This document shows, piece after piece, positions 54,241 to 60,853 of a stretch of DNA of 60,853 bases. Positions within the stretch are counted from its first letter, which is position 1, and each line of letters starts with the position of its first letter. The notes under the pieces were generated by a model. The model had not been told where the DNA came from. It made no database searches and was given only the letters and a program-made list of their open reading frames with translations. The stretch covers positions 1 to 60,853 of the forward strand of contig JACRLM010000024.1 in the NCBI GenBank assembly GCA_016235255.1. The letters are read 5' to 3'. Origin of the DNA: Nitrospinota bacterium. GTDB lineage: Bacteria > Nitrospinota_A > UBA7883 > JACRLM01. A program made the translations under genes and the position numbers.

Positions 54241-54668
54241 TACGGTTTCATGAAAATGGAGGTTTGGGAAACGGTGTGCCCTGTCCAGGTTATGGCCACC
54301 GTGACGCTCTGCGCCACCGTGGCGGGGATCGCGGGGTCCACCTGGGCCACAGTCACGGCCCGGGTGAATTTGCCGGCCACGATCGCGCCGCTTGTATGGT
54401 CTATGTCAATGTTCGCTTCGGAGCTTGCTGCGATAGTGCTGAAATCGGCTGCTTTCAACTCTTCATACTTGTCGTTCACAAGGGCGATGGCCTTGGCCTG
54501 GTCCTTGTTCCTGCCGTCCAAGTTGGTGGCGGAAACGGCCACCGAAAGAAATCCCATCAAGGCGACTGTGAGGATTGTGGATGCCACAAGCACTTCAATG
54601 ATGGAAAAACCACCATTGCCGCCACTCCATCCGGGACAACTTCTTCCGCCAGTCATTGAAAGCCGCAT
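54240..54668 (-). CDS. pilV: PilV-like minor pilin
   Basis: Prepilin with GGFSIIEVLVASTILTVALM: Gly at -1, Glu5 and the helix, then a short C-terminal domain ending TVSQTSIFMKP. I choose ATG 54668, with GGAGG eight bases away, giving a 20-residue leader; ATG 54674 is too close to the GGAGG. A candidate sigma-54 promoter lies about 45 bases upstream. First gene of the pilus set. Confidence 0.8.
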   Translation of the reverse strand: MRLSMTGGRSCPGWSGGNGGFSIIEVLVASTILTVALMGFLSVAVSATNLDGRNKDQAKAIALVNDKYEELKAADFSTIAASSEANIDIDHTSGAIVAGKFTRAVTVAQVDPAIPATVAQSVTVAITWTGHTVSQTSIFMKP

Positions 54669-54710
54669 TTTCATAACCTCCGCAAGGCGCTTGTTCGCCA
54701 TTTTGGATAA

Positions 54711-54726
54711 ACAAGAACCGCGCCAA
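54711..54726 (-). promoter_or_regulatory. candidate sigma-54 promoter of the pilus genes
   Basis: On the minus strand TTGGCGCGGTTCTTGT resembles TTGGCACG-N4-TTGC with one change in each element. Transcription would start about 54698, some 30 bases before the pilV ATG. Pilin genes are often sigma-54 controlled and three sigma-54 activators lie in this window. The -12 GC is TT-GT here, which weakens the case. Confidence 0.4.
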
Positions 54727-54821
54727 GCGTTCGACTCTTGCGGATTATTCACAACATCCTGATTTATTTAAATATACGGCGCGCATAATATTCAGAGGCA
54801 ATATATTTTAATAATTAAATT

Positions 54822-54938
54822 GGCGGATTTCCGCCGATCAGGTTTCCAGACTAAATTGCAATACTTTGAATTTGAGCAGCTTGTTATTTTCCGGAAGTAT
54901 TCCCCCAAATCGGCGAATTTCCGCCGATCGGTTTTTTC
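54822..54938. repeat. two related hairpins upstream of the DUF4124 gene
   Basis: GGCGGATTTCCGCC (54822-54835) and ATCGGCG-AATTTC-CGCCGAT (54909-54928) share the run ATTTCCGCCGATC. The second is a perfect 7-bp stem followed by CGGTTTTTT and looks like a plus-strand terminator, though no plus-strand gene precedes it. Otherwise 54753-55020 is AT-rich with no gene. Confidence 0.5.
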
Positions 54939-55024
54939 TTTCGTTTCCAACAAATGACAGGAAGTGATTTTTATACCGGTTTTACGGACATTTGTCCGGT
55001 CCTTTCCGTCCCTCCACCACGTCA

Positions 55025-55052
55025 TTGAAACATCCTTCGCTTATGGTACAAT
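55025..55052 (+). promoter_or_regulatory. promoter of the DUF4124 gene, possibly leaderless
   Basis: TTGAAA (55025-55030) and TACAAT (55047-55052) are 16 bases apart. Transcription would start about 55059, at or next to the ATG at 55060, so the mRNA may have no leader. Confidence 0.5.
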
Positions 55053-55059
55053 CCACCGC

Positions 55060-55695
55060 ATGATTATGAAGACTGCGCGGACAACCGCCATCGCCCTTTC
55101 AGCTTTTATTCTCCTTTCCGGGACAGATTGCCCGGCGCAGGTATATAAATGGGTGGACGAAAATGGCCATACCCATTACGGCAACGATCCCACCAAGACA
55201 CCCCAAGGCTCCAAACGGGAAAAAGTGTCAAGCAAGGGGATGGCCGATGAATCATACAAAGTCGAGGAGCCTCCGGCCCCCGCACAGACCGAAGCGCCCA
55301 AAACCGGCGCTGGCAAGTCCATGGGGGTGGAAGTGGTCGGCGACAACATTGAGATACTCGATTCCCCCACGGGCCTTGCGCGGGTGAAGGCGTCGCTTAA
55401 GAACAATTTCAGCTATCCTGTGGAAGGGGTCCGGCTGGAGGTGATATTCATACTCCGCAATTCAAAAAAGACCGAGCCGGTTGTATTTCCATATTCTGGC
55501 GCAAAACCGGGGGGCAAGCTTGCGTCCGGGGAGATAGGAGTGATAGACCAGGAGACCTCCTACACTTCCGACGGTATCCGGGGTTACCAATACCAGGTGG
55601 TCTGGAATTTTTACAAGGGCCCTGGACAGGAAGGCCAGCCTCAAAGTGACACCGCCCCGGAAGGGGCCACCGGAGAGGCCGCCGCACCCCAATAA
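55060..55695 (+). CDS. DUF4124-domain exported protein
   Basis: A signal peptide (MIMKTARTTAIALSAFILLS, cleavage near CPAQ) is followed by a DUF4124 domain QVYKWVDENGHTHYGNDP, then a Pro/Lys linker and a beta-rich C-terminal domain (VKASLKNNFSYPVEGVRLEVIFILRN) like a periplasmic FxLYD-type domain. The tail is acidic and Ala-rich. No RBS is seen; the promoter position suggests a leaderless start at 55060. Function unknown. Confidence 0.75.
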   Translation: MIMKTARTTAIALSAFILLSGTDCPAQVYKWVDENGHTHYGNDPTKTPQGSKREKVSSKGMADESYKVEEPPAPAQTEAPKTGAGKSMGVEVVGDNIEILDSPTGLARVKASLKNNFSYPVEGVRLEVIFILRNSKKTEPVVFPYSGAKPGGKLASGEIGVIDQETSYTSDGIRGYQYQVVWNFYKGPGQEGQPQSDTAPEGATGEAAAPQ

Positions 55696-55837
55696 CTCCT
55701 GCCGCTCATCCCCCCCTTTATTTCATCCCTGCATAAGGCCATTCGTCGCTCTATCCGTCCATCCGTCCCATTAAAGTTGCCCTCCGCCATACACGCCGTA
55801 CGATGGCGGTATCAAACCTGTTTTGGAGGGAAGAAAA

Positions 55838-56383
55838 ATGAGATTTGCCGTCAGGACGCTGGCATTGGCGCTGCTTGCCGCCGCATGCGCCTATCCGGCC
55901 TGGGCCTTTGAATCATCCGCCGGGCTGACCACGGCCAGAAATATATTCCTTAACGTCGTGGACCACAAGGGTGGATCGCTGGACGAAGCGCAACGTAGTT
56001 TTGAAGCGCTCGCCGGAAGGGAGCCGGCCAATCCGCTTTACTTAAGCTACCTTGGGGCGTGCATGGCGCTGCGCGGGGACGCGGCGTGGATGCCGTGGAA
56101 GAAAATGCAGTTCACTGAGCAGGGACTGGAAATGCTCGATAAGGCCCTCGCCATGCTAAATAATCCGGAGCCGGGCCGTCCAATGGATTTCCATGACCTG
56201 CTTGAGACCAAGCTTGTGGCGGCGCAAACGTTCATCCAGACGCCGGACAGCATATTCCACCGGGCCGCGATGGGGAAACGGTTGTTGAGCGAGATACGGG
56301 GCGCGGCGCAATACGCGTCCACCAACCCGGTGTTCCGGGCGCGGGTGGAAAGCCTGAACTCCCATGTAAAGGAGAACGGATGA
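55838..56383 (+). CDS. periplasmic protein of the export operon, TPR-like
   Basis: Signal peptide MRFAVRTLALALLAAACAYPAWA, then a helical protein (LTTARNIFLNVVDHKGGSLDEA, FEALAGREPANPLYLSYLGAC) with repeats like tetratricopeptide helices. The ATG at 55838 has GGAGG seven bases upstream; a weak in-frame ATG lies 15 bases earlier. It overlaps the ABC ATPase gene by four bases. The name is by pattern only. Confidence 0.6.
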   Translation: MRFAVRTLALALLAAACAYPAWAFESSAGLTTARNIFLNVVDHKGGSLDEAQRSFEALAGREPANPLYLSYLGACMALRGDAAWMPWKKMQFTEQGLEMLDKALAMLNNPEPGRPMDFHDLLETKLVAAQTFIQTPDSIFHRAAMGKRLLSEIRGAAQYASTNPVFRARVESLNSHVKENG

Positions 56384-57054
56384 TGCCAGCCGGACCGGTT
56401 ATAGAACTGCGCGATATCAGGAAGACCTACATGATGGGGGAAACGAAGGTGGAAGCGTTGAAAGGTGTGTCCATTTCGCTTCAGGCCGGTGAATTCACCG
56501 CCCTGCTTGGCCCTTCCGGCAGCGGGAAAAGCACGCTGCTGAACATCTGCGGCCTGCTGGACACTCCCGATTCCGGCGAATACCTTTTCAATGGAGGCAA
56601 CGGCGGCGGCGAGAAACATTTGACAACCCTGCGCCGCAAAAGTATCGGATTTATTTTCCAGAGCTTCAACCTCATCCCGGTGATGACAGCGTATGAGAAC
56701 GTGGAATATCCCCTCCTGCTGGCGGGAACTCCCGCAAAGGAGCGCAAGGAGGCGGTGGAGCGGATATTGGAGGAGACCGGCGTGGCCGCGTTCAAACACC
56801 ATCCGCCAGACAAGCTTTCCGGGGGCCAGCGCCAGAGGGTGGCCATCGCCCGCGCGCTTGTGAAAAAACCAAAACTTGTGATCGCCGACGAGCCCACCGC
56901 AAGCCTGGACTCGGACACCGCCGCCATGGTGGTTGACCTTATGAAGTCCATGGCTGGATCCCACGCCGTCACGTTCCTTATCGCCACCCACGACGAGCGG
57001 ATGAGCCGTCACTGCGGAAGGGCCATCACCATGGCCGACGGGAGGCTGATATGA
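56380..57054 (+). CDS. ABC transporter ATPase, LolD/MacB type
   Basis: Energy subunit of an ABC exporter. Walker A GPSGSGKST, Q-loop, signature LSGGQRQRVAIARAL, Walker B LVIADEPTASLDSDT and switch His in ATHDERMSRH. It is of the LolD/MacB/FtsE family that powers extracytoplasmic mechanical work. It starts ATG ATG with a four-base overlap with the upstream gene and overlaps the permease by four bases. Confidence 0.93.
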   Translation: MMPAGPVIELRDIRKTYMMGETKVEALKGVSISLQAGEFTALLGPSGSGKSTLLNICGLLDTPDSGEYLFNGGNGGGEKHLTTLRRKSIGFIFQSFNLIPVMTAYENVEYPLLLAGTPAKERKEAVERILEETGVAAFKHHPPDKLSGGQRQRVAIARALVKKPKLVIADEPTASLDSDTAAMVVDLMKSMAGSHAVTFLIATHDERMSRHCGRAITMADGRLI

Positions 57055-58265
57055 AATGGGTCAAGTTCGCATGGAAGAACCTCTGGCGCAACAGGCGCCG
57101 GGCGGGTATCACCATCGGAATAACTTCGGTGTGCGCGGCGGGGCTGCTCGTCTTCGGCGGGTTCATGCTGTTCACCTTCGATTCGCTGGCGGAGATGGCC
57201 TCCCGGAGCAGCGGGCACCTGGTCATATCCCACCCGGAGTACTTCGCGAAAGACGAGCCTGCCCCCATGGCGTTCGGGCTTGGCTCCTGGGAGAAGATGC
57301 GGGCCGGCCTTTTAGGCGATGACAGGGTCAAATACGCCCTTCCCCGGATAAACTTCACCGGGCTTGTGTCCAACGGGGAAAAATCGGTGATCTACATGGG
57401 AAGCGGGGTGGACGCGGAACGGGAGTTTATCGTGCACGGCCCGTTCCTGGACATAAAAGAAGGGGGTGAACTGACGCGCTCCGCCGACGGCATGCCCAAG
57501 GTGATGCTCGGCGCGGACATGGCCCGCGACCTTAACGCCAGGGTTGGAAACGTCCTGACCATCCTTTCCACAACTTCCGCCGGGGCGCTCAACGGCATGG
57601 ACTTCCAGGTGGCCGGGACATACTCCACCGGGACGCCGGAGCTGGACAAGCGGTCGCTGATGGTGGACCTGCCAGCGGCGCAGGAATTGATCGCCACGGA
57701 CAAGGTCTCCACCATGTCCATTTATTTGCGGGACATCAACGACACCGGCGAGGCGTCCATAGTGTTCGGCTCCATGTGGCCCGGGCAAAAGATCACGCAC
57801 TGGAGCGAGCTTGCGTTTTTCTACCACAAGGTGCGCGGGCTGTATTCACGCATTTTCGGCGTGTTCGGGATAATCATACTCATCGTGTCGCTCATGTCTG
57901 TGGCCAACACCGTGTCCATGACTGTTATGGAGCGGACGCGGGAGATAGGCTCGATGCGGGCGATGGGAGCGTATCCGGGGGAGATACTGTCCAACTTTGC
58001 GCTGGAGTCGGCGTTGACCGGATTGATCGGCTCCGCCGCCGGAATGGCGATAGCGGGAGTTGTGACGGTGTGGCTGGCATACGCCGGGATCATGATGCCC
58101 CCTGCGCCGGGGATGAACAGGGGCTACCCGCTGATCATCAGCTTTTCGTGGGAGATGTACCTTGTTGTGGGCGCCGTGATGACGGTGGTGACGGTGATCG
58201 GTGGGGCGCTGGCCGCCCGGCGCGGGGTGAAAATTTCTGTTGTGGAGGCGCTGGCCCATGTTTAG
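57051..58265 (+). CDS. ABC transporter permease, FtsX/LolC type
   Basis: MKWVKFAWKNLWRNRRRAGIT is the usual FtsX-family N-terminus, followed by membrane helix 1, a long periplasmic domain (about residues 45-270) and three C-terminal helices with VANTVSMTVMERTREIGSMRAMGA, the cytoplasmic coupling motif. One four-helix subunit would dimerise and work with the ATPase. It overlaps the LolA-like gene by eight bases. Confidence 0.9.
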   Translation: MKWVKFAWKNLWRNRRRAGITIGITSVCAAGLLVFGGFMLFTFDSLAEMASRSSGHLVISHPEYFAKDEPAPMAFGLGSWEKMRAGLLGDDRVKYALPRINFTGLVSNGEKSVIYMGSGVDAEREFIVHGPFLDIKEGGELTRSADGMPKVMLGADMARDLNARVGNVLTILSTTSAGALNGMDFQVAGTYSTGTPELDKRSLMVDLPAAQELIATDKVSTMSIYLRDINDTGEASIVFGSMWPGQKITHWSELAFFYHKVRGLYSRIFGVFGIIILIVSLMSVANTVSMTVMERTREIGSMRAMGAYPGEILSNFALESALTGLIGSAAGMAIAGVVTVWLAYAGIMMPPAPGMNRGYPLIISFSWEMYLVVGAVMTVVTVIGGALAARRGVKISVVEALAHV

Positions 58266-58995
58266 GAAACTGATCCTTTCGATTTTGCTTCTGGCGGCGG
58301 CCGCACAGGCCCGGGCCGATGACGGGATATCGGCGATCCTGCGCGAGGCGGACATGTTCCGCCTGCCGGTAAAATCATCACGGCTGGACGTGGGAGTGAC
58401 CGTGATGGTGGACGGCAAGGAGGACAAGGTGTCCAAATACCGGGTCTATGCGAGCCCGGGGCGCAAATCGCTTATCCTGTTCCGCTCCGCCGGGGAACTT
58501 GGGCAAAAGGCGCTGCAGTTGGACGAGAAGTTTTACCTGCTCATGCCAAGGTCGCAGTTGCCTGTGCGCATATCCCCCATGCAGAAACTGCTGGGGGACG
58601 CGGCGGTGGGGGACATAAGCACAATGACCTGGAGCGAGGACTATACCGGATCGGTGGAGAACAAAAACGTGGACGCCGGCGGCCAGCGATGCCTTATGCT
58701 GCGGCTTACGGCGGCCCGGGAGGGGACCACCTACGGCCAGGTGGAGCTGTATGTCACCAAAGATCGGCATTTTCCGGTTAAAGCAAGCCTGTACCTGGCC
58801 TCCGGGCGCCTTGCCAAGGAGGTCGAATTCCATGAAGGGCGCATCGGCGAATACACAATGGTGAGCTCCATGACGATGCGCGACAGGATACAGAAGAACC
58901 GGGTGACCGAAGTGACCTACAGCGCGTTGAAACCGATAAGCGTTCCGGACAACTATTTCAACCCCGCTTACCTGACCCGCAACAATGTGGAGTGA
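58258..58995 (+). CDS. outer-membrane lipoprotein-sorting (LolA-like) protein
   Basis: Signal peptide MFRKLILSILLLAAAAQARA, then a half-barrel fold protein with SSRLDVGVTVMVDG, VYASPGRKSLILFRSAGELGQ, DEKFYLLMPRSQLPVRISP, and DAGGQRCLMLRLTA. It belongs to the family named outer membrane lipoprotein-sorting protein (LolA/LolB relatives). It would be a periplasmic carrier for the ABC exporter. ATG 58258 lies inside the permease end; the upstream frame start at 58240 is less likely. Overlaps the next gene by 11 bases. Confidence 0.8.
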   Translation: MFRKLILSILLLAAAAQARADDGISAILREADMFRLPVKSSRLDVGVTVMVDGKEDKVSKYRVYASPGRKSLILFRSAGELGQKALQLDEKFYLLMPRSQLPVRISPMQKLLGDAAVGDISTMTWSEDYTGSVENKNVDAGGQRCLMLRLTAAREGTTYGQVELYVTKDRHFPVKASLYLASGRLAKEVEFHEGRIGEYTMVSSMTMRDRIQKNRVTEVTYSALKPISVPDNYFNPAYLTRNNVE

Positions 58996-60244
58996 ACGCC
59001 CCTTCGCCGCCGCCGCGCTGATTTTGGCCGTGACGGCTTCCAGCGCCTTCGCGGACGCGGAGGCTGGCCTGCGCGCGCTTTACCAACGGGAGACAGGCGG
59101 CGTGGACAACGTGTTCCACGCTCCGCCGGGCCGTCGAGCATATCCTTCGGAGGAAGCGCGGCAGGACGCATACTTGCGCTGGAGCGGGCCGCTTGGCAAA
59201 TTTTCCGGCGTGGCCACCTCCGCGGAGGGGGTGGACTGTTGCGGTTCTAACCAGAAAGGGACGGTCAACGAGCTTTACGCAAATTTGACCATCGCCGAAG
59301 GGGTGGAGGCGAGCGTGGGAAAAAAGGTGGCCAGTTGGGGAATGGGGCAGGGATTCCGGCCGCTGGACGTGATCCAGAGGGAGGACAGGCAGGCGATTGA
59401 ACCTTTGGACCTGGAGGGGATACCGATGGTTACGATAGAGTCGTTTTCCGGAGTGAGCGGGATTACGCTGATCGTTGGGGACCGTTCGTGGATGGATGGA
59501 TCGGGAGTGGAAAAAGACGAACTTGAAGCGGGCCTGAAATATTCGTCTCTTCTTGGTTCCGCCGACTTGCAGATCGTTGCCCACGCGCTCGAACGAAAGG
59601 AAGCCTCCGCCGGCGCCGGGCTTTCAATCGTGTCGGGAGACAGCTTTGAGGCGCACGCTTCATTCAATTACCTCCCCTATTACACGAAACAGTTCCACAC
59701 TCTTGCCGGCCAGCCCGCCGGACTTCTGGAGACCCACGACCCTTACGTTGACGTTATAAAACATCATGGGGCGCAGGCGCTCATCGGTGGATCGTGGACA
59801 TGGGAAAACGCGGTATCCCTTATGATAGAAGCGTGGCACGACGACACGGCATACACAAAATCCGAATGGGAGGACATTCTTGACATCGCCCAAAGCCAAA
59901 GCAGCCTTTTGGAGGCGGGAGTCCCGGAAGAAGCGGTGTATGGGAACATAAACGGAGCCTCCCGGATTTTTAAACGGCGTAACATTTTGCAGGATGCGGT
60001 GATGGTGCGCCTGGCGTACGGCGGCAAGGATTTCAGGCCGGAGATATATGCTCTGGCCACCCCCGCCGACGGAGGCTTGGCGGTGACGGCGGCGGCGGAC
60101 TACAGGCTGCGGGATGGTATCATTATGTTCGGGGCGGTGCGCTGGCTCGGCGGAAACCGGGATTCCGCTTACGCACAGGCGGGATTTTCAGAGATCATAT
60201 ACGCAGGCATACGAGTGGAAGGGGCGTTAATTGACGAAAACTGA
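58985..60244 (+). CDS. predicted outer-membrane beta-barrel protein
   Basis: Signal peptide (MWSERPFAAAALILAVTASSAFA) and then alternating strand patterns, aromatic belts and turns (VNELYANLTIAEGVEASVGKK, VSLMIEAWHDDTAYTKSEW, IIMFGAVRWLGGN), with an Asp/Glu-rich end, typical of porin-like barrels of about 400 residues. Close family not recognised. Its place as the last gene of an ABC/LolA-like operon suggests the outer-membrane terminus of the pathway. The start follows the stop of the LolA-like gene with an 11-base overlap. Confidence 0.65.
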   Translation: MWSERPFAAAALILAVTASSAFADAEAGLRALYQRETGGVDNVFHAPPGRRAYPSEEARQDAYLRWSGPLGKFSGVATSAEGVDCCGSNQKGTVNELYANLTIAEGVEASVGKKVASWGMGQGFRPLDVIQREDRQAIEPLDLEGIPMVTIESFSGVSGITLIVGDRSWMDGSGVEKDELEAGLKYSSLLGSADLQIVAHALERKEASAGAGLSIVSGDSFEAHASFNYLPYYTKQFHTLAGQPAGLLETHDPYVDVIKHHGAQALIGGSWTWENAVSLMIEAWHDDTAYTKSEWEDILDIAQSQSSLLEAGVPEEAVYGNINGASRIFKRRNILQDAVMVRLAYGGKDFRPEIYALATPADGGLAVTAAADYRLRDGIIMFGAVRWLGGNRDSAYAQAGFSEIIYAGIRVEGALIDEN

Positions 60245-60734
60245 ATCGAACGCGGCGTCGCTGCTTAAGTATATGGGCGAATGGCGGAGCGTTGCCGCCA
60301 ATGTCGCCGTATGCACGGGCATCGCGCTTTTCCTGCTGTCCATCGGCATTGGCCACACCATTTGGGAGGATCTTGTCATCTCCTACAGCATCGGCTTTTG
60401 CATTTATTTTTTTATCAGCCTTTTCCTTTTTATCTCCCGCAACCAGCCCACGGCGTTCCATGGCCTTGCGGTCATCCTGGGAATTTTTCTCGGGACAATC
60501 GCGGGGGCGCATATCGGGTTTACCCTGGCCGGCGATGGTGAATTCATATCCTTTGGCAACGTGGTATGGCGGCAGGCGATGGTCATTGGCGTCACATTCG
60601 GCGGAATAGTGTCGTGGTTCTACTTTTCTTTCATGCGGCTTTCGCAGGTGGCGGAGCGGGCGAAGGAAGCGGAGCTCAAACAGGCAGTGTACGGCAGGCA
60701 GCTTGCTCAGGCGGAGTTATTAACCGTCTCATAA
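60231..60734 (+). pseudogene. LytS/YehU-type sensor histidine kinase, cut by IS630
   Basis: The N-terminus has four membrane helices (VCTGIALFLLSIGIGHTIW; LVISYSIGFCIYFFISLFLF; LAVILGIFLGTIAGAHIGF; AMVIGVTFGGIVSWFYFSF) and a coiled coil AERAKEAELKQAVYGRQLAQAEL. In His-kinase PF06580 proteins this run leads into the Q-x-N-P-H-F-L-F-N phosphorylation box. Here the frame passes into the IS terminal repeat at 60720 and stops after LTVS, so the catalytic domain is missing. The start overlaps the barrel gene by 14 bases. Confidence 0.6.
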
Positions 60735-60853
60735 TAGTATTGACATAAGTGGATATATGCGTTACGCTGTAGTCCATGAAGAATACAGATGGGCGCGGGC
60801 TTGATAGTAAGACATTGACGCAGTTGCGCAAGCGGGCTGTGGCCTGTGTGCAG
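60720..60853 (+). mobile_element. IS630-family insertion sequence, left-hand end
   Basis: The terminal repeat begins TTAACCGTCTC at 60720, preceded by the TA target bases at 60718-60719. A promoter-like TTGACA (60740-60745) and TACGCT (60763-60768, 17 apart) precede the transposase start at 60776. The element continues beyond the window and has the same orientation as the copy at 1-136. Confidence 0.85.
60776..60853 (+). CDS. IS630-family transposase, N-terminal fragment
   Basis: ATG at 60776 gives MKNTDGRGLDSKTLTQLRKR followed by AVACVQ to the window end. The basic, Thr/Leu-rich helix-turn-helix start matches IS630 transposases (K-T-L-x-x-L-R-x-R-A-V pattern). Only 26 residues are visible. 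Confidence 0.7.
   Translation, partial: MKNTDGRGLDSKTLTQLRKRAVACVQ

Overview
The window is a GC-rich chromosomal segment from a diderm (Gram-negative-type) bacterium. It carries a complete division and cell-wall (dcw) cluster of the kind seen in Desulfobacterota- and Nitrospinota-like lineages. Other traits agree with this: a meso-diaminopimelate-type MurE (DNPR motif), many sigma-54 activators, type IV pilus minor pilins with a PilY1-like protein, CsgG-family lipoproteins, a Lol-like export operon and a type I-E CRISPR locus. I cannot name the species from sequence alone.

Layout. (1) 1-136 is the right end of an IS630-family element; 60720-60853 is the left end of a copy in the same orientation, so the window is bounded by the same IS. 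(2) 124-4811 holds cas1, cas2 and a 56-repeat type I-E array. The IS sits at the very start of cas1 and supplies an in-frame ATG and a candidate promoter. (3) 4812-8417 is a scrambled accessory zone: small unknown genes, a lipoprotein, a CsgG-like gene and an mqsR toxin gene that have both lost their 5' ends at one junction, an intact mqsA, an integrase fragment and a tRNA-like 3' end. (4) 8418-13326 (minus): a ParA-type ATPase with a G7 frameshift and an altered Walker A, a DUF697 membrane protein, a CsgG-family lipoprotein and a hybrid histidine kinase. (5) 13442-33290 (minus): a PLP decarboxylase, a DUF484 protein and the dcw cluster, transcribed as mraZ-rsmH-ftsL-ftsI-murE-murF-mraY-murD-ftsW-murG-murC-murB-ddl-ftsQ-ftsA-ftsZ with overlapping genes. 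A strong promoter and a three-unit MraZ-type operator lie before mraZ. (6) 33291-35340: an AT-rich gap, then xerC and a translationally coupled unknown gene ending in a strong terminator. (7) 35463-44451: envelope polysaccharide functions (glycosyltransferase, DUF457 hydrolase, carbamoyltransferase with SxtJ and DUF5989 partners, two sugar-nucleotide epimerases) and an NtrC-type regulator. (8) 44466-49232: two more sigma-54 activators, one with its CHASE-type sensor kinase. (9) 49291-54726 (minus): pilV-pilW-pilX-pilY1 with a candidate sigma-54 promoter. (10) 55060-60734 (plus): a DUF4124 protein, then an operon for a small periplasmic protein, an ABC ATPase and permease, a LolA-like protein and a predicted outer-membrane barrel, ending in a LytS-type kinase cut off by the second IS copy.

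The most interesting points are the IS-rebuilt start of cas1, the PAM evidence readable from overlapping spacers, the double gene truncation at about 7070, the altered ParA/DUF697 pair, the PilY1 variant with an unusual N-terminal domain, and the coupled ABC/LolA-like/barrel export operon.
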